64,000 bases of DNA from NCBI RefSeq assembly GCF_000165425.1, contig NW_001799634.1:1328-65327 (forward strand), given 5' to 3'. The position numbers were made by a program, and so were the translations under genes. Every line of letters starts with the position of its first letter. The first letter of the stretch is position 1. Below, piece by piece: positions 37,491-51,581 of the stretch. The notes beneath the pieces were generated by a model. That model was not told the DNA's origin. It did no database searches and saw only the letters and a program-made list of their open reading frames with translations. Source of the DNA: Paramecium tetraurelia. Taxonomy: Eukaryota > Ciliophora > Oligohymenophorea > Peniculida > Parameciidae.

Positions 37491-40246
37491 ATGAGTCCAA
37501 TGAAAGTAGAAACTTCTAACCCAGGTATTTCAACAACTCAGCAGTTAGTCTCTCCTCAAAAGTATAGTAGAACAACAATGAGAATTAATTCAATTCCACT
37601 CGAATAATTACAACCACCAGATTTACCAGAATCTGAAGAAATATTGTCAATTGATAAACAAAGAGAAAACTAAGCTGTACTGATTAAAAAGAAATCGCCA
37701 TTTGCTAAATTGATTACTAATTGCCATTCATTAAAGTTTGCGAACAAAATGATTAGCTTTATAAGGCCAGATTGTAAATTTTCTCAAAAATAACATGAAA
37801 TTTTAAACGATTAAGCAAGTTCATATATGCAATAGAAAGGGAAGATAAGTGGTAATTTTCTACAACAAAATATCAATACAATAGATTTATAGATAAGAAT
37901 TAAAATAAGAACATGGAAAAATGGTGTAGTAAATAAATTGTCTGGATGCTTTTCCCAATTATATAATTATATTCCATTAATAGAACCAAATAATATTATG
38001 AAATTAATTTGGGACTTTTTGCTTTGTCTGATACGTATTTATCTGATAATCTGGTCACCTATCATAATTTCATTTCCATTTTTGTAGAACGATCATGCAA
38101 ATTATTTTAGAATCAGTTGTGTATTTCTTGCATTCGATTTGGTGATAAGAAACTTTACTATTTACTTTCATAAAGGATTACCGGTTAAAAATCGGTACCA
38201 ATTATTTAAAAAGCAACTCAATATTGGTTTGGCAATAGAACTAGGGAGTATTTTATTTGGGATACTAGTATCTCTAGATTATTAATTAAGCACATGGTTT
38301 TTTATGTTGTTTTATTATTAATTGAGAAACATAATGAAATTGGTGGATATTATTCAGTATAATTTAAAACCTACTAAAATGGTCAGTTCTGTAATAGATC
38401 TATTTAAATTGATAGCTACAGTGTTATTAATATAGCACTTCTGTGGTTGCTTATGGTATAAACTGTATAGTAATTTCATAGGTTAAAATTAGGATAGTAT
38501 TACGATAGTCAAGGTTAAATGAATTGGATGATGGATGTAAGAAATGAAAGCTGGTAGGTACAATTTCTTGAGTCTTTCTATTTTATGAGTGTAACCATGT
38601 TTACTGTAGGCTATGGAGATATCTCACCTACAAGTATATAATAAATATATTTAGATTCATTGGAAAAGATGTTTTGTATTTGTTACATGTTCCTATCAAC
38701 TTTGCAATATTCTTATTCTGTCAACACAATTGGTCTGATACTTACTCAAATGAAGGAGAATAATGAAATGATTAGATAAAAGATGACATGCATAAATGAA
38801 TATTTACATTGTAAAAAATTAAGCACAGAACTTTCTATGAAGGTAAGAGAATATTTTAATTTTTATTGGAATTAAGAAATTATTCAAAAAAAAAATGAAC
38901 AAATAAGACTTATCACATTATTGCCAGAGAATCTACAATAAAAATTAAAGTTGGAATCAGCTTCATCTTTAATTATTAAATGCCCATATTTTTCTCAATT
39001 TCCTAAACCTGCTTTAGAATGTTTACTCTAAAGTACAGAGTTTAATGTCTTTTAGCCTGGAGTTCACATAAATGCATAAGAGTATATTTATATAATAGAA
39101 AATGGAAAGGTTGAAGTATTGCAAGATAAGGTTTGAATATAAATATTTTAGATTGTAATTGACACACTAAAAGAGAATTAATTTTTTGGTTTGCAAGAAC
39201 TCTTTACCGCAAGCGATAACATAAACTATAAATCTGCTGATTTCTCTAGTCTATTAATGATACCTCGTTCTGAAGTTCTAAAAGTGACCAACAAATTCCA
39301 ATTGCAAATCATACCAGAAAAATTTTGTTATATTTGTCACGATAAAAGACATTTTACTAATCAATGTAATGTTGTTCATTATATACCTGATATGGAGAAA
39401 GTCATTATGAGATATAACTTTCACAATATTCAGGAAAGAAGCAAATTGAAACAAATAAAAAAAAGTAAAGCTAGATTTTCTGCATTAAATGAGTAAATTT
39501 TAATATCGGATAGTGCTAAAATATATCAATTAGAAAATGATATAGTCCCTGAAAATGAAATTCAAGAACAATAAAGTTAAGGGTTAAGTATCCATTAAAA
39601 TGGGCATCCTAAAGTTAACGTTGTTACTTTTGAAGATTAGCATGCATAATTAAATCCTCCAGAATGGCTGGTTGAGACCTCGTTTCATCCTGCAAAATTT
39701 ATGCAAAGAACAGGCCTATTATAACAAACTTAGATTTTAGATAGCTTTAAAAATAAAAGAGAAAAAAAGTTATTATTATCAGGGGCATCCAATAAGTAAA
39801 GTGATCAAACAGTTCTTTCTGACAAACCAGGAGATTGCTAAGAAGCCTTAAATAAATTATAATCTATCTTACCTAAATTGTCACCTAGGGAATATGAGAA
39901 GTGTTTCTTTCTGATTAAGAAGCTTGAAGGAGATTTAGGCTAAACTTAAATATCAGGATTTGAATAGCTTAAGGAATTTGATAAATTTGATAGGGAATGG
40001 AATATTGATAGAGTTATCACTAAATTGATGAGGCCTATAAGAAAAAATAACGCAGAAATATTAAATTAGTTAATAAAAAAATATTCAAAATACTTATTAT
40101 TTCCATTTGAGTATATAAGGCTATTTAGAAATTCCTTAATTGAAGAAGAAGATGTCAAACAAAATAAGTCATATTTGGAATAGGTTAGACATAGTGTAAA
40201 ACACTTTCTAAAAAAGAAGGCAACGACAGTATTCCCAATTAGATGA
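37491..40246 (+). CDS. cyclic-nucleotide-gated potassium channel
   Basis: A six-helix channel: S1 around LCLIRIYLIIWSPIIISF, S5 around VLLIQHFCGCLW, then the pore FYFMSVTMFTVGYGDISP with the K+-selective GYGD, S6, a C-linker and a cyclic-nucleotide-binding domain (PGVHINAQEYIYIIENGKVE, NQFFGLQEL, then DFSSLLMIPRSE). It ends in a cytosolic tail of about 250 residues. Introns at 38482-38513, 38634-38654 and 39131-39151; the first is the least certain. Right after the binding domain sits a CCHC motif (CYICHDKRHFTNQC). Paramecium has a large family of such channels that shape ciliary electrical responses. Confidence 0.9.
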
Positions 40247-40286
40247 GATAATAACAGTAATAATATATTCTCTATAATAATGATAT

Positions 40287-42421
40287 TCACATTAAACATT
40301 TTAATAATTTTTCCACTGCTTTTTCTCTTTGACTTTTCCACACTGCTTCTGTTTCATAATAATTAATGGCCCTGTGCTTCCCAAGTTTTTCTAAATAGAA
40401 TGTCTCCAATAATGTTTTGTAATTGTAAATAGTCGAAGCATGATAAAAGTGAGTCTGACCATGAATTTAGAAATATAATTTTTCTCCTTTTTGATTGGTT
40501 ATGACGATATCAATTTCCATACCATTCATATATTGATTAGATTGCAAAATAAATGTTTTGGGCATATATTGTAAAATATCGTTTGTGATTTCTTACTCTA
40601 AAAATGAGGATAGTCTTAAATTCTTGGTTTATTCTCTTCTCGTTCTCTAAGATTAAATTTGACCTTCATTGTAAAAATTCATGTGTTCCTATTTAAGGTT
40701 TTTCTCCCATTTGGCTTAAACAATACACTTATAAAACTATATTTATTCAATCTGGGATCTCTTTTTTAAAACATAATCTTCAATAGCTGATTAAAATTTA
40801 TCTTTAAATGCCTATGATAAAGGTATGTTAAAATATTCATAGAGCAATACTTATCTCGAACACAACTCTAATGTCCAGGCACTGTTATAACTCTAGTCCA
40901 ATAATTCACGCATTTTATCTTAATTCCTTTTGTAAGCGAACTATCTCTACAAATAATCAATTTTTTAATAAGAAAAGTAATCTTGATTCAAATAATTTTG
41001 GAACTACTCCATTCCTTTTTAGTCCTATTCATCAAATAGTATATTGCAGCTATCAAAATAATTTAATAAAGATAGCAGATCGGTTGGACCAACAACTTGT
41101 TTCGTTAATATTCTCTTCAATTCCTCAATCATTGGTTAAAGCAATTCTGGGAGCAATAATTCAAAAGTTTAAATTGTTTGTATGACACTAAAATTGTGAA
41201 TCATAATATTACTTTAAGTATGTGTTAAATTAACCATCTATATATCTCAAGATTTATTGAACTATTTGGGAGATTTGCCCATCCTTACGTTCAAGTTTTA
41301 TAAGCTATTCTCTTTTCTAAGAATTACTACCTATAAAATGTGAGTCAATATACTCCCTATCCAACTGTATACCTGACAAAGTGATAAGGTTTGCCATCAT
41401 CTCTTGTTCAGCCTATGATATCTAATAGTCTAGAATAAAGTAATACTGAAGGCAACACAATTTTTTTGATTAATTTTGACTCATTTACCGCATTTACTTT
41501 CAGGAAATTTATCTAAATTAAGATTTGATACTTGAGATCATCATTAATATAGAGGTTTAGATTGCACAGATTTAGCAATTCTAACAAAGTTGATTATCCA
41601 AGAATTTCTTTATTGTCATGAAAATATTAGAAAACAGCCTATTTTAATTCCTCATTGTAATACTCTTTAGATCTTAAGTTAATAATTAATTCTCTATATT
41701 ATCTTTATCCTAGAGCTGGAATTATTTTGATTACTTATTGATTCAATTTCTCCTTGAGATCTTAAAGCAATTATCTATTTTTTTCAGTTAATTAGGAAGG
41801 ACTGTAGGAGAATACCTCTAATGCACTTACTAAATCATAGCTTTCCAAATCCTCTTAAACTATCATATTCTGAATTAATTTTGGCAATACTTTATCTTGA
41901 TCAAAAAATTCTGGATATTAATAGTATGTCTATAGCATTTTTAACTAAGTCGTAAAGAGTATCTCATCCATTCTTAATAATTGGTTAAACAAATCCTTAA
42001 ATAATTCTTCATCTTTCCTAAAGTATGATTACATAATATCAATCACAAATTATTGCTTGTAAGGGTCAATAGTTTGATCTTTAAGCCTAGAAAGGAGGTT
42101 GGGTATATCTAATCCCAAATTAAATTAGTCCTCCAATAATTAAATCCGATGCATAAATTTCCAATTGATGGGATTAGATTTAATCATCTATTAAACTGTG
42201 AGTAACAATCTTTGAAAATTTTCAGGAGTTGGGGGATTCATAATATTCTTCAATTCATAAAAAGTGCTTATTGATTCGGTTTAATTACAGAACCCACAAA
42301 ATAATTTCCTGAACTTTTACATTTTAAGCTTAATTAAAATATTTTCTAATAAATACCCCAACAAATCATGGGTGTTTGCTGTTAGAAAAACAAAAAAAGT
42401 GAATTCACATAATATTAACAT
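40287..42421 (-). CDS. RAP-domain protein (FASTK-like), long form
   Basis: About 680 residues of mostly helical repeats ending in a RAP domain (MEIDIVITNQKGEKLYFQIH, GQTHFYHASTIYNYKT, and the final helix SQREKAVEKLLKC). RAP proteins act in RNA processing in mitochondria or plastids. Introns at 42379-42408 (ending CAG with a pyrimidine-rich tract), 41422-41446 and 41188-41212. With the first intron the start is ATG 42421 (MLILSNTHDLLGYLLE); without it the start would be ATG 42322 (MQKFRKLFCGFC). The longer form keeps the frame open and looks coding. The two RAP genes of this window share only the terminal domain. Confidence 0.85.
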
Positions 42422-45400
42422 ATGGAAGAGGATATTTGGAAATCAAAAGCTATTTTCCCTGACCAATATCTCAAAGTGCTAGAATAAAGATATTATGCAT
42501 TGTAGCCTGAATATGGTCTAAATTTGGAAAAGTTAAGTCGGTTGATACCGAATATTAAATCAAGTAAATACTTAACAAATATAAAGAGCATCTTTTAAAC
42601 AGGCTGTTAAAATATTTTAATATGAAAATGGAGGATCAGATTGATTTTAATGGAATCTGCCTACTAATAAGTAAATTCTTAAATGCAGGATAAACGGGAA
42701 AAATAGAAATATTGTTTCAATTATATGACTTAGATAATGATTAAATGCTGGATTCAAAGGAATTTAATTTATTTATTTAAGAGAATGATAATTTATTAGA
42801 TCAAAGTACAAGAAGAAATTAAAATTTTACGAGATCCAAATTCAAAACTTGGGCTGAAGGTAATCTCAAACTAGATAAGACAATGTCATTTAAAATATTT
42901 TTAAGGCCAGATTAGGAAAAATAAATGATAGAATAGTTAAAGGATCAAATAAAAAATGATAAAGTTTATATAATAAGCTCTAAATGGTGGGATAACTGGA
43001 AGTAATATGTAAATATGGCAACTGCTAACCCTGGGTAATAAATAGATGATGTCACGCAAAAACCTTAACAGGAATTTATAGAAATCAGTTCTTAATTATG
43101 GTTAGCTAGACCAGGACCAATTGATAACAGAGACATAGCAGGGGAATATGAAGGAGAATTGAAGCTTCAGGCAAAACAAAAGTGTGATTTTTAAGAAGTA
43201 GGAGAAGATGCTTGGAAGGAGTTATTGAGCTGGTATGGAATCACAGATAAAAGACTTGAATTTAAGAGAAGGGGAAAATTTGATAAAGATGGCTTTAAGA
43301 TAGAAGTTCATCCAACTATTATATAAGCTTTTGAAACAGATGCGAATGGAATTGTATAGTATAAAAAATGGTTTAAACTTAAAATGTCTGAAGATTCAAC
43401 AATGCATGATGTCAGAAGAAAACTATTTTAGAAATTTCAAATTAAAACCATAAATGGTTCAGAATATCTGTTATATAAGATGAAAATTAATGAAGATTGG
43501 GAGTTGATTTTAGATTTAGATGATAACATTTCAAGTCTAAATATTACATCTGGAACGTACTTCACATTAACTAAACTTAAATAAAAGCCCAAATCCAAAG
43601 TAGGTAATTGGTAATTAGGTTAAAAAAGTTTAATTGAAGATCCTTCTCAAAGAGTTGAAAAAATGTGTTTAGCGTAAAGATTTACTGAAGATCTTAAATA
43701 TGTTATTTTGCATATTGAAGGATAGAGTTTTTTCGATGATTTTTAATTAGAAATAAAAGAAAATCATGGGGCCTAATTTAACTCTTACATATAAGGAAGA
43801 TCTTATAATATTAAATATCCTGGTTTATAAAACCTTGGCAACACTTGTTATATGAATGCAGCCTTACAATGTTTAATAAACACTAAATATTTTTTTAATT
43901 TTCTTTTTAATGAAGGCTACAAGAATAAAGTTAAAGTTAACAATTCTTTGGTACAACATCTAAGTTCTCTAGCAAAAGAAATGACTCAAACAGCTGAATT
44001 ATCAATATCACCCTCAGTTTTTTAAAATGCTTTAGTTAGGATTTGCCCCAGATTTAAGATGTATGAAGCCTAAGATGCAGACGAATTCTTAGATTATTTA
44101 TTAACTCAGATTTCCGATGAATTAAAAGGGTATGACACATAATAGGATACAGTCATTGAGACCCTTTTTCAAGGAGATTACTTAACTTAAAAACAATGCT
44201 CGAGTTGTCAATATGAGATGAACGAACCAGAAAAGAATAAAATATTTCGTTTAAAAATTTAAGAAGAAGCTGGTGTTTTTAAATTAAGGCTATTAATCTT
44301 TATGAAATTAAAATTTATTTATGATCGCGATGAATAATTTGTTGTAAATCAAAAAGACTTACTGAAGAAAACGATTATCCTAACAAAAAATGATGGCTCT
44401 TTTACTATGAGAGATCTATATGAAAAGATAAATTCAATTTTAGGTCTTGCTTAAAATGAATATGAATTTGCTAGAAGTTATAAGAAGGAATTTATAAAAA
44501 TTTTTATCAATATTGATGAAAATCAAGAATTAACTAAATTGGGTATTAACCAAAATAAGACTCTAAATTTATATTAATTGGGAAGTATACATTAAGCAGA
44601 AAGAGAATTTGAAACAATTTCCTAAATGTTTAATTATCCATCTCAAGATTTCAAGTTAAATGACCTAATCAATTTTTTGGATCCTAATAATTAATGGAAA
44701 CAAGGTAAAATAGTCTAAGTAATCCAATCGAATCCGATTAAATATAAAATACTATATCGTTTACAATAACAAAATAACAACTAAAAACAATTTGAATATA
44801 TTATGGACAAATAAAAAATTGTAAAATTTAGAGAGAAAATTAAACATCACACCCATGAGAAAGTCCCACTTTTACATTATTATTTCAATACATTTAAGAA
44901 GCAATATAATTTAACATTAAAGCCAATCATCCTTTTGCTACCGATTTAATCGCTGTCTCTTTTGGAACTAAAAGTCTACATTTACAAATAAGTTTCAAGA
45001 TTTATTAACATTGTAAGTATTTGATTAATTTTAGACTCATTTCAACGTTCAATCTCCTTTCAAATCATCGAATGTATCCTAATAGGAAATTTGTAATTTC
45101 TTTTCAAATCCATCATTCCCATATAAAATTCGAGTATTAGATTAGAATAGGAAATGCTTATTTTGTGAGAACATACGGCCACATAACAATATTACGTAAT
45201 CTCATTGTATGGGATGTGAAGAAGATCCGATATTATTAAATTTCGATCAATTTACAAAGCCAAGTATAATTTTGGAGTGGAAGGAAATAAAATTTGCCAA
45301 AATATTAGAGAAAAGAAAAGATGAATTAGAAGAGAGAAGTCTAATTCATCTTAGGCTTTAGAAGTGTCTAGAAAAATCAGCAGAGGATACATTTATAACA

Positions 45401-45822
45401 TAAGAATGCTTTTCATGCAGGTAAAACACTCAAATTAGAAACAATTCTTATCTAAATAAACCCCCGATAATGTTGATTATTAATTTGCAAAAATACAAAA
45501 GTAATGGAGAATAAATTGAAAGATATATTGATTTTCCTTTAAATTCTCTTGACATAAAGGATTGTCGAAGATCAAAACAGCCTGTATTGTATGACCTTTA
45601 TGCTGTAATTAACAATAAAAGAGGAAGGGATATCAGTAATAGATGATCTTTATTTTAGCACATTATACCGCGTATGTAAAAAAAAAGGATGAATGGTATG
45701 AATTTGATGATTCCAATGTTCAGAAGGTAAGAGAGGTTTAAACAAAGAACGCATATCTCTTATTCTATACTATACAAGAAATTCCAGAGGACAGTGATAT
45801 CAGTTTGCTAAATTTTAAATGA
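42422..45822 (+). CDS. ubiquitin-specific protease with EF-hand and DUSP domains (USP32-like)
   Basis: Cysteine protease that removes ubiquitin. Order: an N-terminal helical region with one EF-hand (DLDNDQMLDSKEF, about residue 105), a DUSP domain (VYIISSKWWDNWKQYV and later WLARPGPIDN), a ubiquitin-like part, and the split USP core. The catalytic Cys box is GLQNLGNTCYMNAALQC, followed by EAQDADEFLDYLL and a zinc ribbon (CSSCQYEM); after an insertion of about 400 residues a second Cys pair (CFSCR) and the His box THYTAYV with YEFDDSNV complete the site. Introns at 42564-42586 (AAG), 45013-45034 and 45636-45658. EF-hand plus DUSP plus USP is the USP32 layout. The ATG directly abuts the divergent RAP gene start. 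Confidence 0.93.
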
Positions 45823-45914
45823 TTTAGTATGTTAATGATAATTTATAAAATAGGATACTTCACAAAATATAAGGGAATTAATTTAAATTAAAAATATAAT
45901 TAATATAAAATCTA

Positions 45915-48900
45915 TCATTCTCCCATAACTGAAAGTTCTGCTTCCAATTCTTAAATCTAACTGAGCAAAGAATTTTTTGCCAATTCCTATTATTCAATAA
46001 TCAGTTACTTTTCTTAAATAGCTCTTTGTTTAGCCTTATAAGTCTCAGAATTAGCTAAATAATTTATTATTATAAGTACCTGTTTGAGACATTTTTTTGT
46101 CACCTTTCTATTCTTAATTATTATGTGTTGATTTTATTTACTTCATCTTTTTTCTTAGATTATTGATTTCGATAATCAATTTAACATTGCCTCTCATAAT
46201 CCTAATGTTTTCAGCCTTATGTATTTCTTCATCTGCTTAAAGATTGGCTTTCAATCCTTCAACAGACTTTTCTAAATATTGCTTTTAACTTTTATATTCT
46301 GCTAAAATGTCAGCATTGACTTATTATGGTTTTACATCGTCTTTATGGAATTCTTTAAAGATTTCTTGTGCTTTTTTTGTTAATTCATCTTAATTTTGAA
46401 TGAACTGGACAGCTTAATATACAGAATCCTTAAATTTCTTAATCCTCACATTTTGGAATGAAATTAATTATCTTTACTTTTTGATGTTGGTTTTCATTAT
46501 TTTTAATTCTTAATCAAGAGCATCAACCACATTTCCAAGATTATTATTCAAATAAGCAAAATTTTTTAATTTCTAATCCATCATATTAGTCTTTTCTTTC
46601 ATTCTGTTAATTTCTTCATCTCTAGGTCCAGTATCTCTTTTGAGTTCCTTAATTTTATGATCTAAAACAAATTTAAACTTTTCTAATTCCTATGATCTCT
46701 TCTTTAATTCATAAATCTTCCTTTCCTTCTCTCCTATTGTTTTATCCTTATCTTAAATTTATTTTAGTTATTCTTCAATAGCTATTTTGAGTTGATGATT
46801 TTGATCATCCAATTATTTCTTTTATTCGTTATAATCTTTGAGATTTTCATTTTGTTTTTCCTCCTCTTACAATAAAGATTAAATCTTCTTCTTTGTCATA
46901 CTGACTTCACTTTTAGCCTTAAGACCCTAATCAGTTTTTTAAAGAATCTATTATTGATTCTGTTCTTCAAGTGCTTCAATCTCACCAATAGTCTCTTTTC
47001 TAATCTATTCAATTGTTTCCCTGTACTTCTCTTTCTCCTTGTTGTATTCCTTCTCCATTCTTTCTCTCTACTGTCTTTCTTCAAGTAAACGAGCATCGTA
47101 ATCTTTTTCCAATTTTTTGAGTTCGTCAGTATGTTCTCTTTATAATTTTCCAATTTCCTTTTCATATTTAGTTTGATGAATTTCTTTCTCATTTTTGGTC
47201 TTCTCATACTTTTCTGCCTCCTTATTGACTTTACTTTATTGATTTTATTCTAATTCCTGGATTTCAGCTTCAAACTCTTCCATAATTTATTTTCTGGTTT
47301 CTTGAATATGCTTTTCTGTTTCTCTCTTCTTTTCTACTAAAGTGTCATAGGCTACTTTATATTGTTACTTCAAGGTAGATTCTTTATCTGTCAATTGTTT
47401 GATTTGATCCTCCTTTGATGAAATATTAATAGCATTTTAAGGAGCAGTGATATCCTACAACTAAGTTTTGAGATTATCCCTGGTGGTTTTGAGATCAGCC
47501 TTATCTTCTTTGGTAACAATGATATCATCTGCATATCTTTGTTAATATCCTTCCTTATTTTTTTATCCTCTTGCATCTTTATCCTTAATTTCAAACACAA
47601 TGATGGCTCCATCCCTACCAGCAGTAATAAGATACTAATCATCAGCAGTGATCTTCATTTTCTCTATACCTCGTTCATCATGAGCCTAATACTCAACATT
47701 GGTACCAGCAGATGGACCAACAAAGGGATATTTATAACATCTTACAGCTCCAGAGTATCTATTCTCATCGCATACACCAGCAAATAATATTTTGTTACTG
47801 CTTGAGAAACAAATTTAAGATAAGGTAGCTTCTACATTTCTTTTATTTTCTGTTGGTTCCTGACAATTAAATTCTCTAAGATGACGATCCTCCCCCACGA
47901 CATACACTATTTTAGTATCAAATGTCAATGCAACACTCGACTATGGTATATTCTTACCATTTGCCTTAGCATGGATATCAAGCATTCTTTGTCCCGTTGT
48001 ATCAGCACCTACTTTCCATAAGGAAATCAAACCATCTTAACCACATGTGGCTAAAATTGTATCATCTCTACTCCATGTTATGCATCTAATTCTACCACTA
48101 TGACCTTTAAATTATAGGTTGGCAGGATTATCTCCAACATAGAATCTATAAATGTGGATTATATGTTAAGTAGTGTTAGCTGCATTAACGGCAGCAAAGT
48201 ATTGTCCTCCATTAGAGAATTTGATTTCTTTGCATTATTTGAATTACCCGATTTCTCTATAGTGTTTAATTTGATTGTTATGAACACAGACGTTCATCAA
48301 TCTTAATCTATCAGTCAATCCTACTACAATATGGAATCCTGAAGGGTGGATGCTTACACAATAAGCTTCTTCATTAAAGAATCTGTAGGCTTCCATGCTT
48401 TTCTCTTCGTAATTCCATATACGGATGTATTTGTCAGCTCCACATGTCACTATCAGTGGTTTTCGTACACACACATCCATACCGTTGATTGGAATTCCAG
48501 CATTTACTGGAGGACAGGAGTGAAAAGGCAATGAAACCAATTCAAATTGTTGTTGTTCTTCCAAAAACTATTCAGTCTTCAATTTCAGACTATAAATTAA
48601 ATTGCTAGACAGAGTAACTATGATGGTATCTTCACTGATGGGCGTGAAGCTGATTCCTTTGATTTAACATTTGATATCAGATATTGACTTCACGTGAAGC
48701 ATTTAGATATTTTCATATTCTTTGCTGTATATATAAATTGTAGAATTGTCTCCTCCAATTGCAAATCCTTATTGCATTGCCTATATCACTTCAATCAAAA
48801 AGGGTTGTTTGTTTTGGTGGTAAGGGTTCTTCAAGTACCTAACATATTCAGCATTTTCATCACAGAGGAATACTTCTCCCAATTAGGTGCATACAACCAA

Positions 48901-49605
48901 ATGATCTGGATGTTATATCATCCAGGCATGACAACAGTAATTATTTGATAAATCTGCAGGTGCTTTTTATAACGAGGCTGCCACTTATTTGAGAGTGTAG
49001 CTCTTAGTTTCGCCTTCATTTTGAATCATCTTAAATGATTTGAAAATTCCTTTTCCGATCACAGTGATGAAAGTGGCATCATTAGGTTAAAAGGCTACTT
49101 CTAGACATTCATTATTTCCAGAAGCCACTTTAACAGAAGCTAAACATTTCATTGTATCAGTTTGAAAGTAACATAAATATGAATCAACAGGACTGCCATT
49201 GACAGAGACTCCTCCACTCAATCCAATCAAAGTTTTTGCTTCAGCATTAGGTCCAAATGCAACAGATACCCATTCCTTGACAGGGGCATCATGATAGATT
49301 AGTGTTCTTTTTTTCTTTTAGGACATCGTGTCGTAAATTTGAATTGCAGGTTTTTCTCCTTTCACACCTGCTGCTAGAAATCTCTTCATTGGAGAGAGAG
49401 TCATACAAGAGAACCCTCTGTAATGTTCGAATCCTTGGAAGTAACTTTGACTCTTATCCTGCAATGAGTAACACACTATATGAAAGCCTGCTGGATAGAT
49501 GATTCGAGTATCATCCATGAAGTAGAGGTTATTCCGTAAATTGCTGTTCAATCCGAAGATGTATTTTGGTTAAAGCTGCTGCGACGGTTGCAGAGTAGGA
49601 ATCAT
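45915..49605 (-). CDS. CFAP57: cilia- and flagella-associated protein 57 (WDR65)
   Basis: Axonemal protein that helps anchor and regulate inner dynein arms. From ATG 49605 (MIPTLQPSQQLQPKYIFGLN) the first half is a WD40 propeller region: blocks such as SLQDKSQSYFQGFEHYRGFS, LSPMKRFLAAGVKGEKP, VTCGADKYIRIWNYEEKS and GRIRCITWSRDDTILATC are readable. The second half, about 46100-47450, is continuous coiled coil rich in Glu, Lys and Gln, ending ELEAELSVMGE. At least one intron near the 3' end is clear (46055-46079, TAG); other short introns are likely and I did not place them all. The length, close to 1200 residues, fits the family. Confidence 0.92.
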
Positions 49606-49750
49606 AATTAATGAATAATTATATATGTAAATGTTTAGTATAACAATTCGACCATATTTACCAGAGAGGCACATCTAGTTGGGAATGTGAGCTAATAAAT
49701 CTAATAAATGCAATGTGAGTTCTAGATTAGTTATAATCAATAATATAATA
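49606..49750. promoter_or_regulatory. short divergent promoter region, CFAP57 / AGC kinase
   Basis: Only 145 bp separate the two start codons, so both promoters and both 5' leaders must fit here. It is AT-rich with ATG-free stretches and no motif I recognise. Confidence 0.5.
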
Positions 49751-51488
49751 ATGAATCTCACCAAGTCCAATTCTCAGAAGGGGTTTAGGATACTCTAGAA
49801 ATCTTCACTAAGTCCAGTCCATAAATTGTCTCCAGAGAAGTCCAAACTCTCCCTCAAAACTCGAAAGAATAGCGAATTACTGAAGTTAATGGTCTCGCCG
49901 AAGCTCATCACCAATTAAACTACTCAAGAGGGATCATTTGTAAAGAGAGAAACAACTCTCCAGAACTCATAGATAATGGATGTCGTATTGGTGATCGTAC
50001 ATGTTGGGCAGTAGTAATTTCGATTCACTTTCACTCGCAACATCACTACAAGTTAAATGCGGGCAGCCCTGCTGTAGAAGCTAAAACTGAAGATTGTGGC
50101 ATTCACTACAGTTGACCACAACATTCTCATAGATTACTATCTAACCCTTGAAGAACGACCAATCATTTGGCCTGAATTGCAATTGGAATGCCAAGAACCA
50201 GTACTAACAGCTTAACATGTCTCACTTAAGGACTTTCAAATTTTGAAATGCATTGGAGCGGGTGGATTCTCAAAGGTCTACTTGGTGAGATCAAAAATGA
50301 ACGGTCACTTCTATGCCATGAAACTGGTAGACAAAGAGTTCATCATCAAGTACAAGAAAGCAGGTATTTTATCTATATATATGAATCAAAGAATTGCTCC
50401 AAAATGAAAGAGACATCATGGCATTCATCCATCATCCGTTTACAATCCAAATGCTCTTTTCCTTTGAGAGTCGCAACTTTGTTGTATTTATACTCGAGTT
50501 CTGTAGCGGAGGAGAACTCTTCTATCAACTCAAAACCCTCAAGAGAATGTCAGAGGAGTAGGCTCAATTTTACTTTGTGGAAATCTGCATCAGCATGTTG
50601 TACTTGCACTAAATGGGAATCATGTACCGTGACATCAAACCTGAAAACATACTTCTCGATTTGGATGGGCATATTCGTATCTCTGATTTCGGACTCTCTA
50701 AACTCACCACTCCAGACGAATTTGCCTATAGTTTTTGTGGGTCTCCAGAATACATGGCTCCAGAAATGCTCCTCAAACGTGGACACACCATATAAGTAGA
50801 TCATTATTGTCTGGGAGCTCTCCTTTATGAACTAGTTACAGGTTTGCCTCCCTTCTACAGTAAAAATACTCAAAAAATCTATGATTCCATACTTAACGAA
50901 TAAGTCACTTTTCCACAATTCCTAAGTCAAGAAATCAAGGATCTCATGTCTGGGTTATTGGCCAAAGATCCTCATAAGAGATTGGGAGTTAGAGGAGGAG
51001 TCAGAGAAATTTTGTAACACAAATGGTTCAAGAAGGTTAATCTGACAGATATCCTTATGAAAAGAGTGACACCGCCCATTAGACCTGATATTCAGAAACT
51101 GAATTTTGAGACTAAGAATTTGCAATAGGGAGACTTGGAAGTGAGAGAGAAGTTGATTGGAAAAGCAGGTTTCAAAAAGGATTTTAAAATTTTTGATGAA
51201 TTTTACTTTGATTATAGAGAGAATGTACGAATAGCAGATTAACAAAGATTATTGAAGGAACACATAAAGAATGTAGATTCTATTCAGCAGTAGAAACCTC
51301 GTTCATTAGATAAGATTATATCTGAGGACAGTAGACAGTCGAAATTGCAAAAACGATTAGAACAACAGACTTCTCTGAGAACTAGTCCCCAGAAAGGGTC
51401 CGCATTGATGAGTAACAATTTCATGCAAACAGGGGGATTGAAAACGGAAAGCTCTGATCTAACATCTAGTAAAAGACGCGTAACTTGA
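49751..51488 (+). CDS. AGC-family protein kinase (Akt/S6K-like)
   Basis: About 570 residues. An N-terminal region of about 160 residues, partly basic, precedes the kinase domain: [32 protein letters not shown] (the AGC form of HRD), ISDFGLSK and the activation segment [15 protein letters not shown], with the PDK1-type site just before it. [15 protein letters not shown] marks the C-lobe as in S6K and Akt. A C-terminal extension contains [10 protein letters not shown], which may stand in for the hydrophobic motif, and a serine-rich tail. One 28-nt intron interrupts the N-lobe at about 50366-50393 and ends AAG. All catalytic residues are present. Confidence 0.92.
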
Positions 51489-51581
51489 TATTTATTAATA
51501 TTTTTATCATAATCATAACAATGATATATTATCTAAAAATGCATCTATCATACTCAAATGGATCATAAATTATAAAACTAA

